Assembly (NCBI GenBank): GCA_001899635.1
Contig: MKVQ01000016.1
Location: forward strand, 155,178 to 219,177
DNA length: 64,000 bases
Source of the DNA: Myxococcales bacterium 68-20
GTDB taxonomy: Bacteria > Myxococcota_A > Polyangia > Polyangiales > Polyangiaceae
Direction of reading: 5' to 3'
Under the pieces are notes generated by a model. It saw nothing but the letters and a program-made list of their open reading frames with translations, ran no database searches and was not told the DNA's origin. How positions within the stretch are numbered: the first letter of the stretch is position 1; each line of letters opens with the position of its first letter. Shown here piece by piece: positions 25,097 through 33,717 of this stretch. The position numbers and the translations under genes are program-made.

Positions 25097-27925
25097 TCAG
25101 GGCAGCTTCACTGCCTTCGCTTCGGCGTTCTCCGGATCGAGCTCGAGCGCTGAGTCGCGGTGCTTCTTCGCCTCCGCGGTCCTCTTCAGCACGACGAGTG
25201 ACTGAGCGAGGAGGCCGTGCGCGCTCGCCTTCTCCTTGTCCTTCATGTTGGTGAGGAGCGCCGTCTCGAGCTCGAAGGCGGCCTTGTCGTGGGCGTTCTG
25301 CGCCTGCAGCGCACGGGCATAGAGGAGGTGCGTCGGACCGCCGGTGACGTCGACGAAGATCGCGCTCTCGCCCACGCGTCGCGCCTCGTCCCACTGCTTC
25401 GTGGCCACGAGCTTCTCGAGGAGCATGCGCCAGATCTTCTTGTCGTGCTGCTCGAGCTGCGTGAGCTTGCGCAGGAGCTCGAGCTCGTCGCCGTCCTTCG
25501 TCTGCGCCGATGCGGGGTCCTTCGCCTCGTGCACCAGATCGAAGAGGCCCTTGAGGGGATCGATCTGACTCGGATCGAGGCGATGCGCGGCCTCGAGGTG
25601 GTAGCGCATCTTCGCCTTGTCCTCCCTCCCCTCGGCGATGTCGGCGAGGAGCATGTGGACCACGAAGCCGTCCTTGCCGGCGCTCCGCATCGCGTCGAGG
25701 TGCATCGAAGCGCCGGCCGCGTCCTTCTTCGTAAGGGCGAGCTTGGCCGAGACGAAGCGAGCGTCGCCGTGCTTCGGATCGATCGAAAGCGCCGCCTCGA
25801 GCTCCTTGCTCGCGTCGGCGTGTTTGCCGGTGCGGAGGAACGAGAGCGCGAGCTGGACGTGCGCGCCGGGATCGTTCGGGTTGTCCTTCACCGCCCGCTT
25901 CGCGTCGTCGAGATCGCGCGGCTTGAGGGTGAAGATGTACTGATCCTTGTACCGGGAGAGACGAGCGAGCTGCCACTGGCGATAGCCCTTGTCGTACTCC
26001 TCGGGCGTGACGCCGAACGCGGTCTTGATCACCTCCGGCGTCTTCTTCCCCTGTCCCCACAGCTCGAGCGCCTTGACGACGCCCTTCATCCCGAAGCGCT
26101 CGACCGTCCAGACCAACATCTGGCTGGCGGCGTAATACGCCGTGGTGACGTCGGCCGCGTCGTCCGCGTGGGTGAAGGCGCGGTTCATGTCGACAGCGCC
26201 GGGAAGCTTGTTCTGCGTGATCGCCTGATAGAGCTCGGGATCGAGCTCGCGCGCCCATTCCGGCCGCCGCGCGATCGTCTCGTATTCGCTGAGGCCCTCG
26301 GTGAACCAGCGCGGGACGTGGTTCTTCGAGAGCTGGATCGCGAAGACGTGACCGAGCTCGTGCCAGACGACGTTGCCCCAGTTGAAGGGCTCCGCCTTCG
26401 GGCTGATCGCCGCGATCATTCCGCCGAAGCACACGCCCTGGATACCGATATTCGGCAGGCCGCTCGTCCGCACGCTGAACTGCTCGCGGTTCGCGTAGAG
26501 CTCGACCTGCACGGGCACCTTCGGGACGAAGCCGTAGCGAGCCTTCATCGAGGCCCACGCCTCCCCGAGCAGCCGCGGGACGTAGCGCTCCATGACCGGC
26601 CGCTCGTCCTTCGCGTAGCGAACCTTGAAGACGCCGTCCGAGAGCAGGTCGTACTGCTGCGGGATCTGCTGCTCGTACATGTTGAGCGTGTTGAAGACGC
26701 GGACGTTGAACTTGTCCTTCGTCCACGCCTTCCGGATCGCCTCGAGGCCCTTGTCCTCGTCGCCGGCGCGCATCTGCGTGAGCCCGAGCACGGCCCAGGC
26801 CTTGCCGTCGTCGGGATCGATCTTCGTCGCCTCCTTCATCATCGAGACGATGTCGTCGTAGCGGTGCTCCCACTCGGCGTACTCGCCGACGATGCCGTAG
26901 AAGCTCGCGAACTCGGGGTTCCTCGCGAAGACGTCCTTCTTCTGGGTCTCGAAGCCGCGCGGATCGTCGTCGAGGAAGCGCGCCGCCGCCTTCAGGCTGA
27001 GGAGCTCGAGATGGCTCGGGTTCGAGGCGAGGCCCTCGGCGACCGCCTTGTCCGTGCGCTCGATGTCCATGTCGCGGAGCGCGAGACCGGCGCGCACGGC
27101 GAACGCGCCCGCGTGACGCGGATTGATCGCGAGCGCCTCCTTCACCAGCTTCTCGGCCGCGTCGAAGTCGAGCGTCTGTTCGAGCTTCACGCGGGCCATC
27201 ATGACGAGCGCGTCGGCGCGCTTCGGCGCGAGCGCGAGCGCCTCCTTCGTCACTTCCTCAGCGTGACCGGGATCGTACTTGTCGAGGAAGAGCTCCGCCT
27301 CCCAGAGGAGCGTCTCGACGCGCTTCTTGTCGGCGCGCTCGCTCTCCTTGAATGCGGTGTTCGCGTCCTTCGCGCTGCGGAGCAGGAACGCCGCGCGCCC
27401 GACCTGCGCGAGGCCCTCGGCGTCGGTCTGGGTGATCGTGTTGTCGTTGTAGTCCTCGATCACCTTCTTCAGCGGATCGTCGGCGTCGGCGCGCTTGCCC
27501 GTCGCGATGAGCGCCTCGCCGAGGAGCAGCTTCGCGCGTCGGGCGTCGACGGTCTTGCCAGACTTGAGCGTCTCGAGGAGCGCGATCGCGTCCTTCGTCT
27601 TTCCCTGCGCGAGCAAGACCTCGGCACGGAGAACACCGGCGCGGACCTTGAGCGCAGGAGCCGACGCGGCGGCCTGTGCGTGCTTCTCCGCATCGGCGTA
27701 TCTGCCCTGCTCGAGCGCCGCGCGAGCGAGCGCGATCTTCGCCTCCGGCTCGCCCGCGCCCTTCACCTGCGCGAGCTCGGACTCCGCCTTGGCGTAGTCG
27801 CTCGCGGCGAGCGCGGCGAGGCCGGAAGCAAGCGGCCCGGCGGGCGGCGAGGGCTGCGCGTCGGTCGTGCCGGACGCGAGGAGCAGGGACAGCGCAAGGC
27901 ACGGGAGAAGACGCGAGCGGCGCAT
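25097..27925 (-). CDS. TPR-repeat protein with gluzincin-type metallopeptidase domain
   Basis: A 942-residue secreted protein with a signal peptide (MRRSRLLPCLALSLLLASG). TPR-like helical repeats, many with LLLGEALIATGK or ALAINPRHAGAFAV character, fill residues 30-430 and 650-942. Between them (about 430-650) is a peptidase-MA-like domain with the zinc motif HELGH in VVWHELGHVFAIQ and the downstream Glu in FTEGLSEYE, as in gluzincins. The length and two-TPR-plus-peptidase layout are typical of large deltaproteobacterial and myxobacterial proteins of this kind. Substrate unknown. It is probably a single transcription unit; the next gene downstream starts 90 bases after its stop. Confidence 0.88.
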   Translation of the reverse strand: MRRSRLLPCLALSLLLASGTTDAQPSPPAGPLASGLAALAASDYAKAESELAQVKGAGEPEAKIALARAALEQGRYADAEKHAQAAASAPALKVRAGVLRAEVLLAQGKTKDAIALLETLKSGKTVDARRAKLLLGEALIATGKRADADDPLKKVIEDYNDNTITQTDAEGLAQVGRAAFLLRSAKDANTAFKESERADKKRVETLLWEAELFLDKYDPGHAEEVTKEALALAPKRADALVMMARVKLEQTLDFDAAEKLVKEALAINPRHAGAFAVRAGLALRDMDIERTDKAVAEGLASNPSHLELLSLKAAARFLDDDPRGFETQKKDVFARNPEFASFYGIVGEYAEWEHRYDDIVSMMKEATKIDPDDGKAWAVLGLTQMRAGDEDKGLEAIRKAWTKDKFNVRVFNTLNMYEQQIPQQYDLLSDGVFKVRYAKDERPVMERYVPRLLGEAWASMKARYGFVPKVPVQVELYANREQFSVRTSGLPNIGIQGVCFGGMIAAISPKAEPFNWGNVVWHELGHVFAIQLSKNHVPRWFTEGLSEYETIARRPEWARELDPELYQAITQNKLPGAVDMNRAFTHADDAADVTTAYYAASQMLVWTVERFGMKGVVKALELWGQGKKTPEVIKTAFGVTPEEYDKGYRQWQLARLSRYKDQYIFTLKPRDLDDAKRAVKDNPNDPGAHVQLALSFLRTGKHADASKELEAALSIDPKHGDARFVSAKLALTKKDAAGASMHLDAMRSAGKDGFVVHMLLADIAEGREDKAKMRYHLEAAHRLDPSQIDPLKGLFDLVHEAKDPASAQTKDGDELELLRKLTQLEQHDKKIWRMLLEKLVATKQWDEARRVGESAIFVDVTGGPTHLLYARALQAQNAHDKAAFELETALLTNMKDKEKASAHGLLAQSLVVLKRTAEAKKHRDSALELDPENAEAKAVKLP

Positions 27926-28127
27926 GCGGGTCCGACCAAGGTAGCCGAATCCTCATGACTGCTCGACGCCCAGCTGAGAGACGTCCCGATCGATTGCAGC
28001 TCGGGATGCTCGGCGCGGTCCGGATGCTCGAGCTCAGACGCGTGCGCATGAAGCTCGTCGTCGAAGCCGTGCGCTGAGCTTCATGTCGGTGCGCCACGGG
28101 CGCACGCGCATTTTGTCGACCGCGTCC

Positions 28128-28190
28128 TTGACCTGGCGCGACCGAGACCGTACATAACCTTTCGGTTCTACAACCCTGAGGTTATGAACA
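28128..28190 (+). promoter_or_regulatory. Promoter and overlapping ArsR operator
   Basis: TTGACC (28128-28133), a 17-base spacer and TACATA (28151-28156) make a good sigma-70 promoter. CATAACCT (28153-28160) and AGGTTATG (28179-28186) form an inverted repeat that covers the -10 and reaches into the start codon. Inside it, AACC-N4-GGTT occurs twice (28157-28168 and 28172-28183). Confidence 0.7.
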
Positions 28191-28543
28191 TGCTCGCCGA
28201 ACGACTCGACGCGACCTTCGCAGCGCTCGCCGATCCGACCCGCCGCGCGATCATCGCGCGCCTGTCGAAGGGAGAGGCCTCCGTGATGGAGCTCGCGGAG
28301 CCGTTCGACATGAGCCAGCCGGCGATCTCGAAGCATCTGAAGGTGCTCGAGCGCGCCGGGCTGGTCTCACGCGGGCGCGACGCGCAACGCCGGCCCTGCC
28401 GGCTCGAGGCAGCGCCCCTGCGCGAGGCCACCGACTGGCTGCAGCGCTACGCCGATCGCATGGAGGCGCGCTTCCAGAGTCTCGACAACCTGCTCGAAGA
28501 GCTGAAGGAAAAGGAGAACGCTCATGGTCGAAAAAAGAAGTAG
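28184..28543 (+). CDS. ArsR-family transcriptional regulator
   Basis: A 119-residue winged-helix ArsR/SmtB-type repressor. DPTRRAIIARL, MELAEPFDMSQPAISKHLKVLERAGLV (in part MSQPAISKHLKVLE) and GRDAQRRPCRLE are standard for the subfamily that is paired with AHSA1/SRPBCC genes. No metal-binding Cys pair is present, so it is not a typical metal sensor. ATG 28184 overlaps its own probable operator; ATG 28190, with GAGG eight bases upstream, may be the real start. It overlaps the AHSA1 gene by 20 bases, so the two are translated together and probably auto-regulated. Confidence 0.93.
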   Translation: MNMLAERLDATFAALADPTRRAIIARLSKGEASVMELAEPFDMSQPAISKHLKVLERAGLVSRGRDAQRRPCRLEAAPLREATDWLQRYADRMEARFQSLDNLLEELKEKENAHGRKKK

Positions 28544-29060
28544 CGGCAAGCTCGAGGTCTCGCTGCCCTCCGACAAGGAGATCCTGCTGACGCGCGTCTT
28601 CGATGCGCCCCGGCATCTCGTGTTCGAGACGATGACGAAGGTCGATTACGTCCGCCGCTGGTGGTGCTGCATGGACGGCTTCAAGATGACCGTCTGCGAC
28701 ATCGATCTCCGCGTCGGCGGCAAGTACCGCTACGTGATGGTCGGACCGGACGGCAACGAGGTCGGCTTCCGCGGCGAGTACCGGGAGCTGGTGATCCCCG
28801 AGCGCATCGTGCACACGGAGATCTTCGAGCCGTTCCCGGACAACCCGGCGCTCGTGACGCTGACCCTCGAGGAGCGGGACGGGAAGACCTTCTACCGATC
28901 GCTCGTCCTCCACGACTCGAAGGAGGCGCGCGACATGCACGTCAACTCCGGCATGGAGGTCGGCGCGAACCTCGCCCTCGATCGCCTCGAGGAGGTCGCA
29001 CGCTCGCTCTCCGGTACGAACCGCGGAAGCGGTACATCAGCCACGCACTCGCAGGCCTGA
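28524..29060 (+). CDS. AHSA1/SRPBCC-domain protein
   Basis: A 178-residue protein of the Aha1-C-terminal-like SRPBCC family. Marks are LTRVFDAPRHLVFETMT, VRRWWCCMDGFKMTVCDIDLRVGGKYRYVM (in part DLRVGGKYRYVM) and FRGEYRELVIPERIVHTE. Such genes commonly sit directly behind an ArsR gene, as here with a 20-base overlap, and often act in stress responses through an unknown ligand. Start ATG 28524. The C-terminal 20 residues are Ser/Gly/Thr-rich. The pair is transcribed from the promoter at 28128-28156. Confidence 0.93.
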   Translation: MVEKRSSGKLEVSLPSDKEILLTRVFDAPRHLVFETMTKVDYVRRWWCCMDGFKMTVCDIDLRVGGKYRYVMVGPDGNEVGFRGEYRELVIPERIVHTEIFEPFPDNPALVTLTLEERDGKTFYRSLVLHDSKEARDMHVNSGMEVGANLALDRLEEVARSLSGTNRGSGTSATHSQA

Positions 29061-29240
29061 TCGCGCCGACGAACGCCCCGTCGCGCCCCGACCGCTGCCG
29101 AACGAGCGGCGGGGCGCGGGCGGGGGCGGAGAACATGGAGGGGTGAGCAAACGCGTGCCCCCTGGACCAGACGCGAGCTGCCTTCTGCGGTCCTCTCGCG
29201 GCTGGTGCTGTTCAGGCAGCGGTCCGGCCCAGGCCGGCCG

Positions 29241-29750
29241 TCACGTCTGCGCAGCGTCGAGCTCGAGCATCATCTCGACCCCGTCCTCGCCATCGCTGTA
29301 ATACGCCTTCCGGACGTTGAACTGCGTGAAGCCGAGGCGCTCGTAGAGGCGGATCGCGTCCGCGTTCGACGCGCGCACCTCGAGGAGCACCTTCACGGCC
29401 GCATGGGTCCGCGCATAGACGAGGAGCTCATCGACCAGGGCTCGCCCGATCCCACGGCGGCGAGCGGCGGGCGCGACCGCGACGTTGAGCAGATGGAGCT
29501 CGTCGGCGACGTGCCAGAAGAGGATGTATCCGAGGACGTCCCCCGCAGGACCGCGCGCGATCCGGATCCGAGCCCAGCTCCGCGCGAGCTCTTCACGCAA
29601 GCTCTTCTCGCGCGCCGCGCGCGGGTCGTCCCGGTCCGCTCCGAGGTCGCTCGGATGGAAGGACGCGAGATCGATCGCAAGCGTCGCCTCGATCTCGGCT
29701 TCGGTCATCGGCTCGATGGTCAACAGGTCTCCCGTCACGAGGCCGAGCAT
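29241..29750 (-). CDS. rimI: Ribosomal-protein-alanine N-acetyltransferase RimI
   Basis: A 169-residue GNAT protein. LNVAVAPAARRRGIGRALVDELL is the acetyl-CoA motif (in part ARRRGIGRALVDEL), and ASNADAIRLYERLGFTQFNVRKAYY (in part NADAIRLYERLGF) is the RimI C-terminal motif. RimI acetylates the N-terminal Ala of ribosomal protein S18. The start at 29750 (MLGLVTGDLL) has an AAAGG six to seven bases upstream. It is the last gene on the minus strand after the chemosensory genes, 40 bases from the CheA stop, and may be read through from that operon. Confidence 0.9.
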   Translation of the reverse strand: MLGLVTGDLLTIEPMTEAEIEATLAIDLASFHPSDLGADRDDPRAAREKSLREELARSWARIRIARGPAGDVLGYILFWHVADELHLLNVAVAPAARRRGIGRALVDELLVYARTHAAVKVLLEVRASNADAIRLYERLGFTQFNVRKAYYSDGEDGVEMMLELDAAQT

Positions 29751-29790
29751 GCCGCCTTTCGCGACCGAGCGCGAGCGCCGCCGCGAGCCG

Positions 29791-31899
29791 TCAGGAGGGG
29801 CGGCGGGACGGCGGCGGGCGGGACGGCGGCTCCGAGATCCGCCCCTCCGGGACCCGACCGAGCGCGCGGGCGCGCGGAGCCAGTGCGTGGATGTCGAGGG
29901 CGAGCCGGATCGAACCGTCGCCGCGGACGATCGCTCCCGCGTACGGACCGATCCCCCAGAGGAGCGGCGAGAGCTGCCGCACGAGCACCTCCTCCGTGAT
30001 ACCGACCGAGTCGACGCCGACGCTGAAGGTCTCGCGTGCAAGCGCGGGCTCGGTTCGATCGAGGCCGTCGAGATCGACCACGAACGCGGGACGCGGGGCG
30101 ACGCGAGGCTCGAGGCACGCCGCGAGGTGCGGGACACGCTCGACCTCCGGGTCGATGTCGTCGTTGCGACGGACGCGCCTCGCGTTCGCGGCCGGGATCG
30201 CGAGCTCCACGTCGTCCGCCGTGACCCAGAGCACCGTCGCGAGGCCGCTCTCGATCGGGACGTCGACCCGCGCCTCGAACCCGAGCCCGTGACGGCTGGA
30301 GAGACGGATCGAGCCGCCGAGCCGCTGCACGCTCGCAAGCGTGATGTCGAGGCCGATACCACGGCCTGCGAGGAGATCGGGGCTCTGTTCGCGCGTGGAG
30401 AAGCCGGGGAGGAAGAGAAGCTCGAGGAGCGTTTGATCGTCGGCGGCCTCGGCCAGGACCTCGGTCACGACGCCGGTCTCGACCGCACGCGCGCGCACCG
30501 CCGAGACATCGACCCCGGCGCCGTCGTCGGCGATGCCGATCGATAGCCGGTTGCCGGTGCGGCTCGCGCTGAACGTCAGCGTCGCCTCGCGAGGCTTGCC
30601 CAGCGCCTGGCGTGCATCCGGGCTCTCGATCCCGTGGGCGATCGCATTGCGTGCAAGCTGCAAGCAAGGCTCCATCAACGCCTCGACGAGGCGTCGGTCC
30701 ACCGGCTCGTCGGCTCCCTGTGTCCGCACCGCGACGACGCGACCGGTACGACGTGCCTCGGCATACACGGAGGCCGCGAGGCGGGAGAACATCCCCCTGA
30801 CCGGCGTCTGGCGCATCGTCGACAGGATCTTCTTTGCCGCCCCCGCCTCGTCCTTCAGCGCCTGATCGCTGACCTTGAGGCGATCGGCGACCGTATCGAG
30901 CTCGTCACCGAGCTGCGCGAGCGATTGCGACGCACGCTCGATCCTCCGCAGCGCCGCCGCCGGCGCTCCCCACGGCCGCGGAGGCCCGATCAGGCGAAGC
31001 GCCTCCGCGAGCTCGGCGCGCAACCGCCGAACCTGACGTGCATGCTCGATCGCTCCGACCACCCGTGCGGCGACGCGCTCGCGCGCGACCGCAATCCCGG
31101 ACGCATGATCGAGGAGGCGATCGACGGACTGCGCAGAGACTCGGATCGTGCCGTCGCCTTCTCGCCGCGCGTCGTCCTCCGGCCGTGTGCTCGGGCGGAG
31201 CCTCGTCCGCGGGCGCGCGGGTACACCACGGAGCGTCGCGAGAGCGGCCTCGGGATCGTCGAGCAACGTGCCGAGCACGGCGCGCCATCCCGCGACCTCT
31301 TCGAGCGCAGCCGTCGCCGGGTGCGGCGCACCGCTGGTGACGACGCGAAGACGCTCCTCGAGCCCGTGGCAGAACCACGCCATCGGCTCGTCTCCGACCG
31401 CGCTCGCTGCGCCCTTCATCGTGTGGACGTGACGGTAGACGTCGGCAGCAGCCTCCTCCGGCTGCGCGTCGGTCGCGGTGAGCGCGTCGTCGATCCGCGC
31501 GAGCCGATCGGTGACCTCGGCGATGTACTGCGTGCGGACGAGCGGATCGAGCGCGCCCGCGACCAGATCCTGCGGGGGCACGGGCCACGCTCCGCTCGCC
31601 GCGCGCTCACCTGCACCGAGACGCTGAATCGCCCGGCGCACCGTCGTCGCGGCCTCGGCGAGGGCCGTATCGTCGCCCTCGCGGAGCCTCCGCTCGAGCC
31701 GCAACATCGCAGCCGCGAGCTCGGGCTCGCCGGCGAGCCCCGCCGAGCCTTTCAGCGCATGGACCGTACGGCGCGCCGACTCGAGCGTCGCCTCGCCGGT
31801 CTGCCCCTCGACGAGCTCGACGAGCGCGTCCAACGCGACCAGATGGCGCTCGAGCTCGAGGATCAAGATCCGCGTGAGCTCGGGATCGCGCGCCGACAC
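29791..31899 (-). CDS. CheA-type histidine kinase with two HPt domains
   Basis: A 702-residue CheA-like protein. There are two HPt domains: phospho-His in VHALKGSAG at about 47 and in VHTMKGAAS at about 160. A dimerisation region precedes the HATPase domain (about 390-545), with N-box NAIAHGIESPDAR, G1 box GIADDGAGVDV, FSTRE and GRGIGLDI. A CheW-like domain follows (about 550-675, LATVLWVTADDVELAIPAANAR). A Pro/Arg/Ser tail ends the protein. The order and length fit CheA with a duplicated HPt. The start is five bases after the stop of the MCP gene, so the two are tightly coupled. No CheY-only protein is nearby; the output may be the receiver-DUF4388 protein. Confidence 0.92.
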   Translation of the reverse strand: MSARDPELTRILILELERHLVALDALVELVEGQTGEATLESARRTVHALKGSAGLAGEPELAAAMLRLERRLREGDDTALAEAATTVRRAIQRLGAGERAASGAWPVPPQDLVAGALDPLVRTQYIAEVTDRLARIDDALTATDAQPEEAAADVYRHVHTMKGAASAVGDEPMAWFCHGLEERLRVVTSGAPHPATAALEEVAGWRAVLGTLLDDPEAALATLRGVPARPRTRLRPSTRPEDDARREGDGTIRVSAQSVDRLLDHASGIAVARERVAARVVGAIEHARQVRRLRAELAEALRLIGPPRPWGAPAAALRRIERASQSLAQLGDELDTVADRLKVSDQALKDEAGAAKKILSTMRQTPVRGMFSRLAASVYAEARRTGRVVAVRTQGADEPVDRRLVEALMEPCLQLARNAIAHGIESPDARQALGKPREATLTFSASRTGNRLSIGIADDGAGVDVSAVRARAVETGVVTEVLAEAADDQTLLELLFLPGFSTREQSPDLLAGRGIGLDITLASVQRLGGSIRLSSRHGLGFEARVDVPIESGLATVLWVTADDVELAIPAANARRVRRNDDIDPEVERVPHLAACLEPRVAPRPAFVVDLDGLDRTEPALARETFSVGVDSVGITEEVLVRQLSPLLWGIGPYAGAIVRGDGSIRLALDIHALAPRARALGRVPEGRISEPPSRPPPSRRPS

Positions 31900-31904
31900 G
31901 ATGC

Positions 31905-32687
31905 TCAGCTCTCCGGTTCGTCTTCGCCTTCGAGGAGGCGCAGTAGAGGCTCGAGCACGGGCCGGAGCGCAGCGACGACGAGCGTCTGAGGCGCCCGTCC
32001 GCTCAGCGCATCGAGCGCCCCGACGAGCGCACGTGCGTGCTCGGTCGCAGCGGAGATCGCTCGTGCAGTCTCGGGATCGCTCCCGGTCGTCTTCTGGAGG
32101 CGATCGCCGATCTCCGAGAGAGCGCGCTCCGCATCAGCCGATGCCCCGCCCACGCGCGCCGCCTCCTGCGCGACCTCGGCGGAGGCCTCTCGGGCGCGAT
32201 CGAGGCTCGAGTGCACCTGCGTGAGCTCGCTGCCAAGCTCGCCCAGCGCTGCGCCGAGCTCCCGACACGCCTCCGACCCGCGCGTGGCCTGCGCGCGGAT
32301 CTCCTCCGACACGAGGGCGAGCGCTTGTCCCGGCCCCTCGCCGAGCCGTGCACCTTCGAGACCTGCATTCAGCGCCACGAGCTCGAGGCGCGCAAACGTC
32401 TCCTTGAGGCGCGAGAAACCTCCGGACAGGTCGCCCGAGCGTGTCGACACACCACGGGCGCGGTCGGCGAGCGCGTCCACAACCCCGCGCTGCTTCGCGA
32501 GGTGGGACGCGATTCGCTGCGCGGCCTCGCCCGTCTCCCGGACCGCCGCCGACGCGCGCTGATGCAATGCCCAGAGCGCGCTCTCCTCGGCCGCCCGTCC
32601 CGCCGCGCCCGCCCCCGTCGTGTCGCGGGCGCCACGGCGCAGCAGGCGGAAGAGTCGACGCTTCGGCTTTTCTCCAGAGCCCGCCAT
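31905..32687 (-). CDS. Soluble methyl-accepting chemotaxis-like signalling protein
   Basis: A 260-residue protein with an MCP hairpin-tip sequence (VALNAGLEGARLGEG, then ALVSEEIRAQATR), matching the conserved NASIEAARAGE and ADEIRKLAE region. It has no transmembrane segment and no recognisable ligand domain, so it is a cytoplasmic signalling stub. The N-terminal 25 residues are basic. The start at 32687 is preferred over 32768. It lies 9 bases after a duplicate of the cheW 3' end with its stop codon, so 32687 is where this gene would start in an uninterrupted cheW-mcp-cheA operon. No Glu/Gln methylation pair is obvious. Confidence 0.85.
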   Translation of the reverse strand: MAGSGEKPKRRLFRLLRRGARDTTGAGAAGRAAEESALWALHQRASAAVRETGEAAQRIASHLAKQRGVVDALADRARGVSTRSGDLSGGFSRLKETFARLELVALNAGLEGARLGEGPGQALALVSEEIRAQATRGSEACRELGAALGELGSELTQVHSSLDRAREASAEVAQEAARVGGASADAERALSEIGDRLQKTTGSDPETARAISAATEHARALVGALDALSGRAPQTLVVAALRPVLEPLLRLLEGEDEPES

Positions 32688-32696
32688 GGCGACCAG

Positions 32697-32727
32697 GAAG
32701 GCTACACCGCCCAGGGCCCTTCGCGCA
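32697..32727 (-). repeat. Direct repeat: duplicated cheW tail before the MCP gene
   Basis: Matches 33687-33717 at 28 of 31 positions in the same orientation, 990 bases apart. It reads MREGPWAV-stop where cheW reads VREGRWAV-stop. Confidence 0.88.
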
Positions 32728-32786
32728 TCCGGCTTCGCTTGCAAGACGCTCGCGATGAACCGTGGCATCTTGTCCCTAAGCTCGAC

Positions 32787-33593
32787 ATGTTCGACGAGGT
32801 CCTGGTGCTCGGGGCGGGGTACGCCGGCATGGCCGTGCTTGCGCTCGCGCGCGGGCGCGGCCTCGCGACGAAGGCCGTCGTCCGCAGCGCAGCTCGCGCC
32901 GAAGCGCTACGGGACCACGCAGTCGTCGTAGCGCCGGTGTTCGACGCCGCGCTCGCGACGCTCGCCGGCCCATCCACCCACGTCGTCGTCACCTTCCCGC
33001 CTGACGGAGCGACCGACGCGCGTGTCGCGCTTCGCGCCGGCGCAATCACCTACGTCTCGACCACCGGGGTCTACGGCGACCGGCGGGGCATCGTGAACGA
33101 CCAGACGCCGGTCACCGAGACGCCGAGCGCATCCGCAACGCTCCGCCTCGAGGCGGAGGACGTCTGGCGCCGGCGAGGGGCGACGGTGCTGAGATGCCCG
33201 GCGATCTACGGCAAAGACCGCGGTCTCCACGTTCGAGTCGTCAGCGGTCGACACAAGATCCCCGGGGACGGGAGCGGGTACGTGTCGAGAATCCACGTCG
33301 ACGATCTCGCGGCACTCATCCTTGCCGCGCCGCAGGCTCCAGGGGAGACCTTCGTGGTCGGCGACGAGAAACCCGCACGCCATGCCGACGTGGTCCGCTG
33401 GATCTGCACTGCGTACGGAGCTCCGATGCCCCCTTCCGTACCGCTCTCGGAGGTTCATGAGACCCTCCGCGGCGACCGGCAGGTCGATGCGTCGCGCGCG
33501 CTCCGCGTCCTCGGCGTGACGCTCCGCCATCCGAGCTACGAAGACGGCTACGCCCCAACGGCTGACGTCGAGCCAGCGACGCCTCGATCGTAG
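32787..33593 (+). CDS. NAD-dependent epimerase/dehydratase-like protein
   Basis: A 268-residue extended-SDR protein. The start at 32787 (MFDEVLVLGAGYAGMAV) gives the Rossmann motif GAGYAG. YVSTTGVYGDRRG is the strand typical of YeeZ-type sugar-nucleotide-epimerase-like proteins. LRCPAIYGKDRGLHVRV and SRIHVDDLAALILAA complete the family pattern. The usual YxxxK is not obvious, so catalysis is uncertain. It lies on the opposite strand to the chemosensory operon it interrupts, between two copies of the cheW 3' end, and its start is 100 bases from the MCP start. It is probably a separate insertion rather than part of chemosensing. Confidence 0.82.
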   Translation: MFDEVLVLGAGYAGMAVLALARGRGLATKAVVRSAARAEALRDHAVVVAPVFDAALATLAGPSTHVVVTFPPDGATDARVALRAGAITYVSTTGVYGDRRGIVNDQTPVTETPSASATLRLEAEDVWRRRGATVLRCPAIYGKDRGLHVRVVSGRHKIPGDGSGYVSRIHVDDLAALILAAPQAPGETFVVGDEKPARHADVVRWICTAYGAPMPPSVPLSEVHETLRGDRQVDASRALRVLGVTLRHPSYEDGYAPTADVEPATPRS

Positions 33594-33649
33594 CGAGCGC
33601 GCGACCCGGACGGCGGCATCGACGTGGACCGGCGCCCGCTCGCGCTCCT

Positions 33650-33683
33650 CACCTCCGCGGGTGGTTGGGCCGCAAGCCCCAAG
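33650..33683 (+). repeat. REP-like intergenic repeat, copy B
   Basis: CACCTCCGCGGGTGG followed by TTGGGCC-GCAA-GCCCCAA. It shares order and spacing with the copy at 54608-54639 and lies between the epimerase stop and the cheW stop, inside the inserted block. Confidence 0.7.
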
Positions 33684-33686
33684 CTC

Positions 33687-33717
33687 GAGGGCTACACCGC
33701 CCAGCGGCCTTCGCGCA
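33687..33717 (-). repeat. Direct repeat: cheW 3' end
   Basis: The last codons of cheW (VREGRWAV), its TAG stop and the following few bases. The partner copy is at 32697-32727. Confidence 0.88.

Noticed and set aside
25217-27958. 913-codon plus-strand open frame
   Set aside because: It is the antisense shadow of the TPR-peptidase gene, with low-complexity Leu/Arg/Glu/Val composition.
32688-32768. Longer MCP start at 32768
   Set aside because: The extra codons coincide with the duplicated cheW tail read in another frame, and they would leave only 18 bases to the divergent epimerase start.
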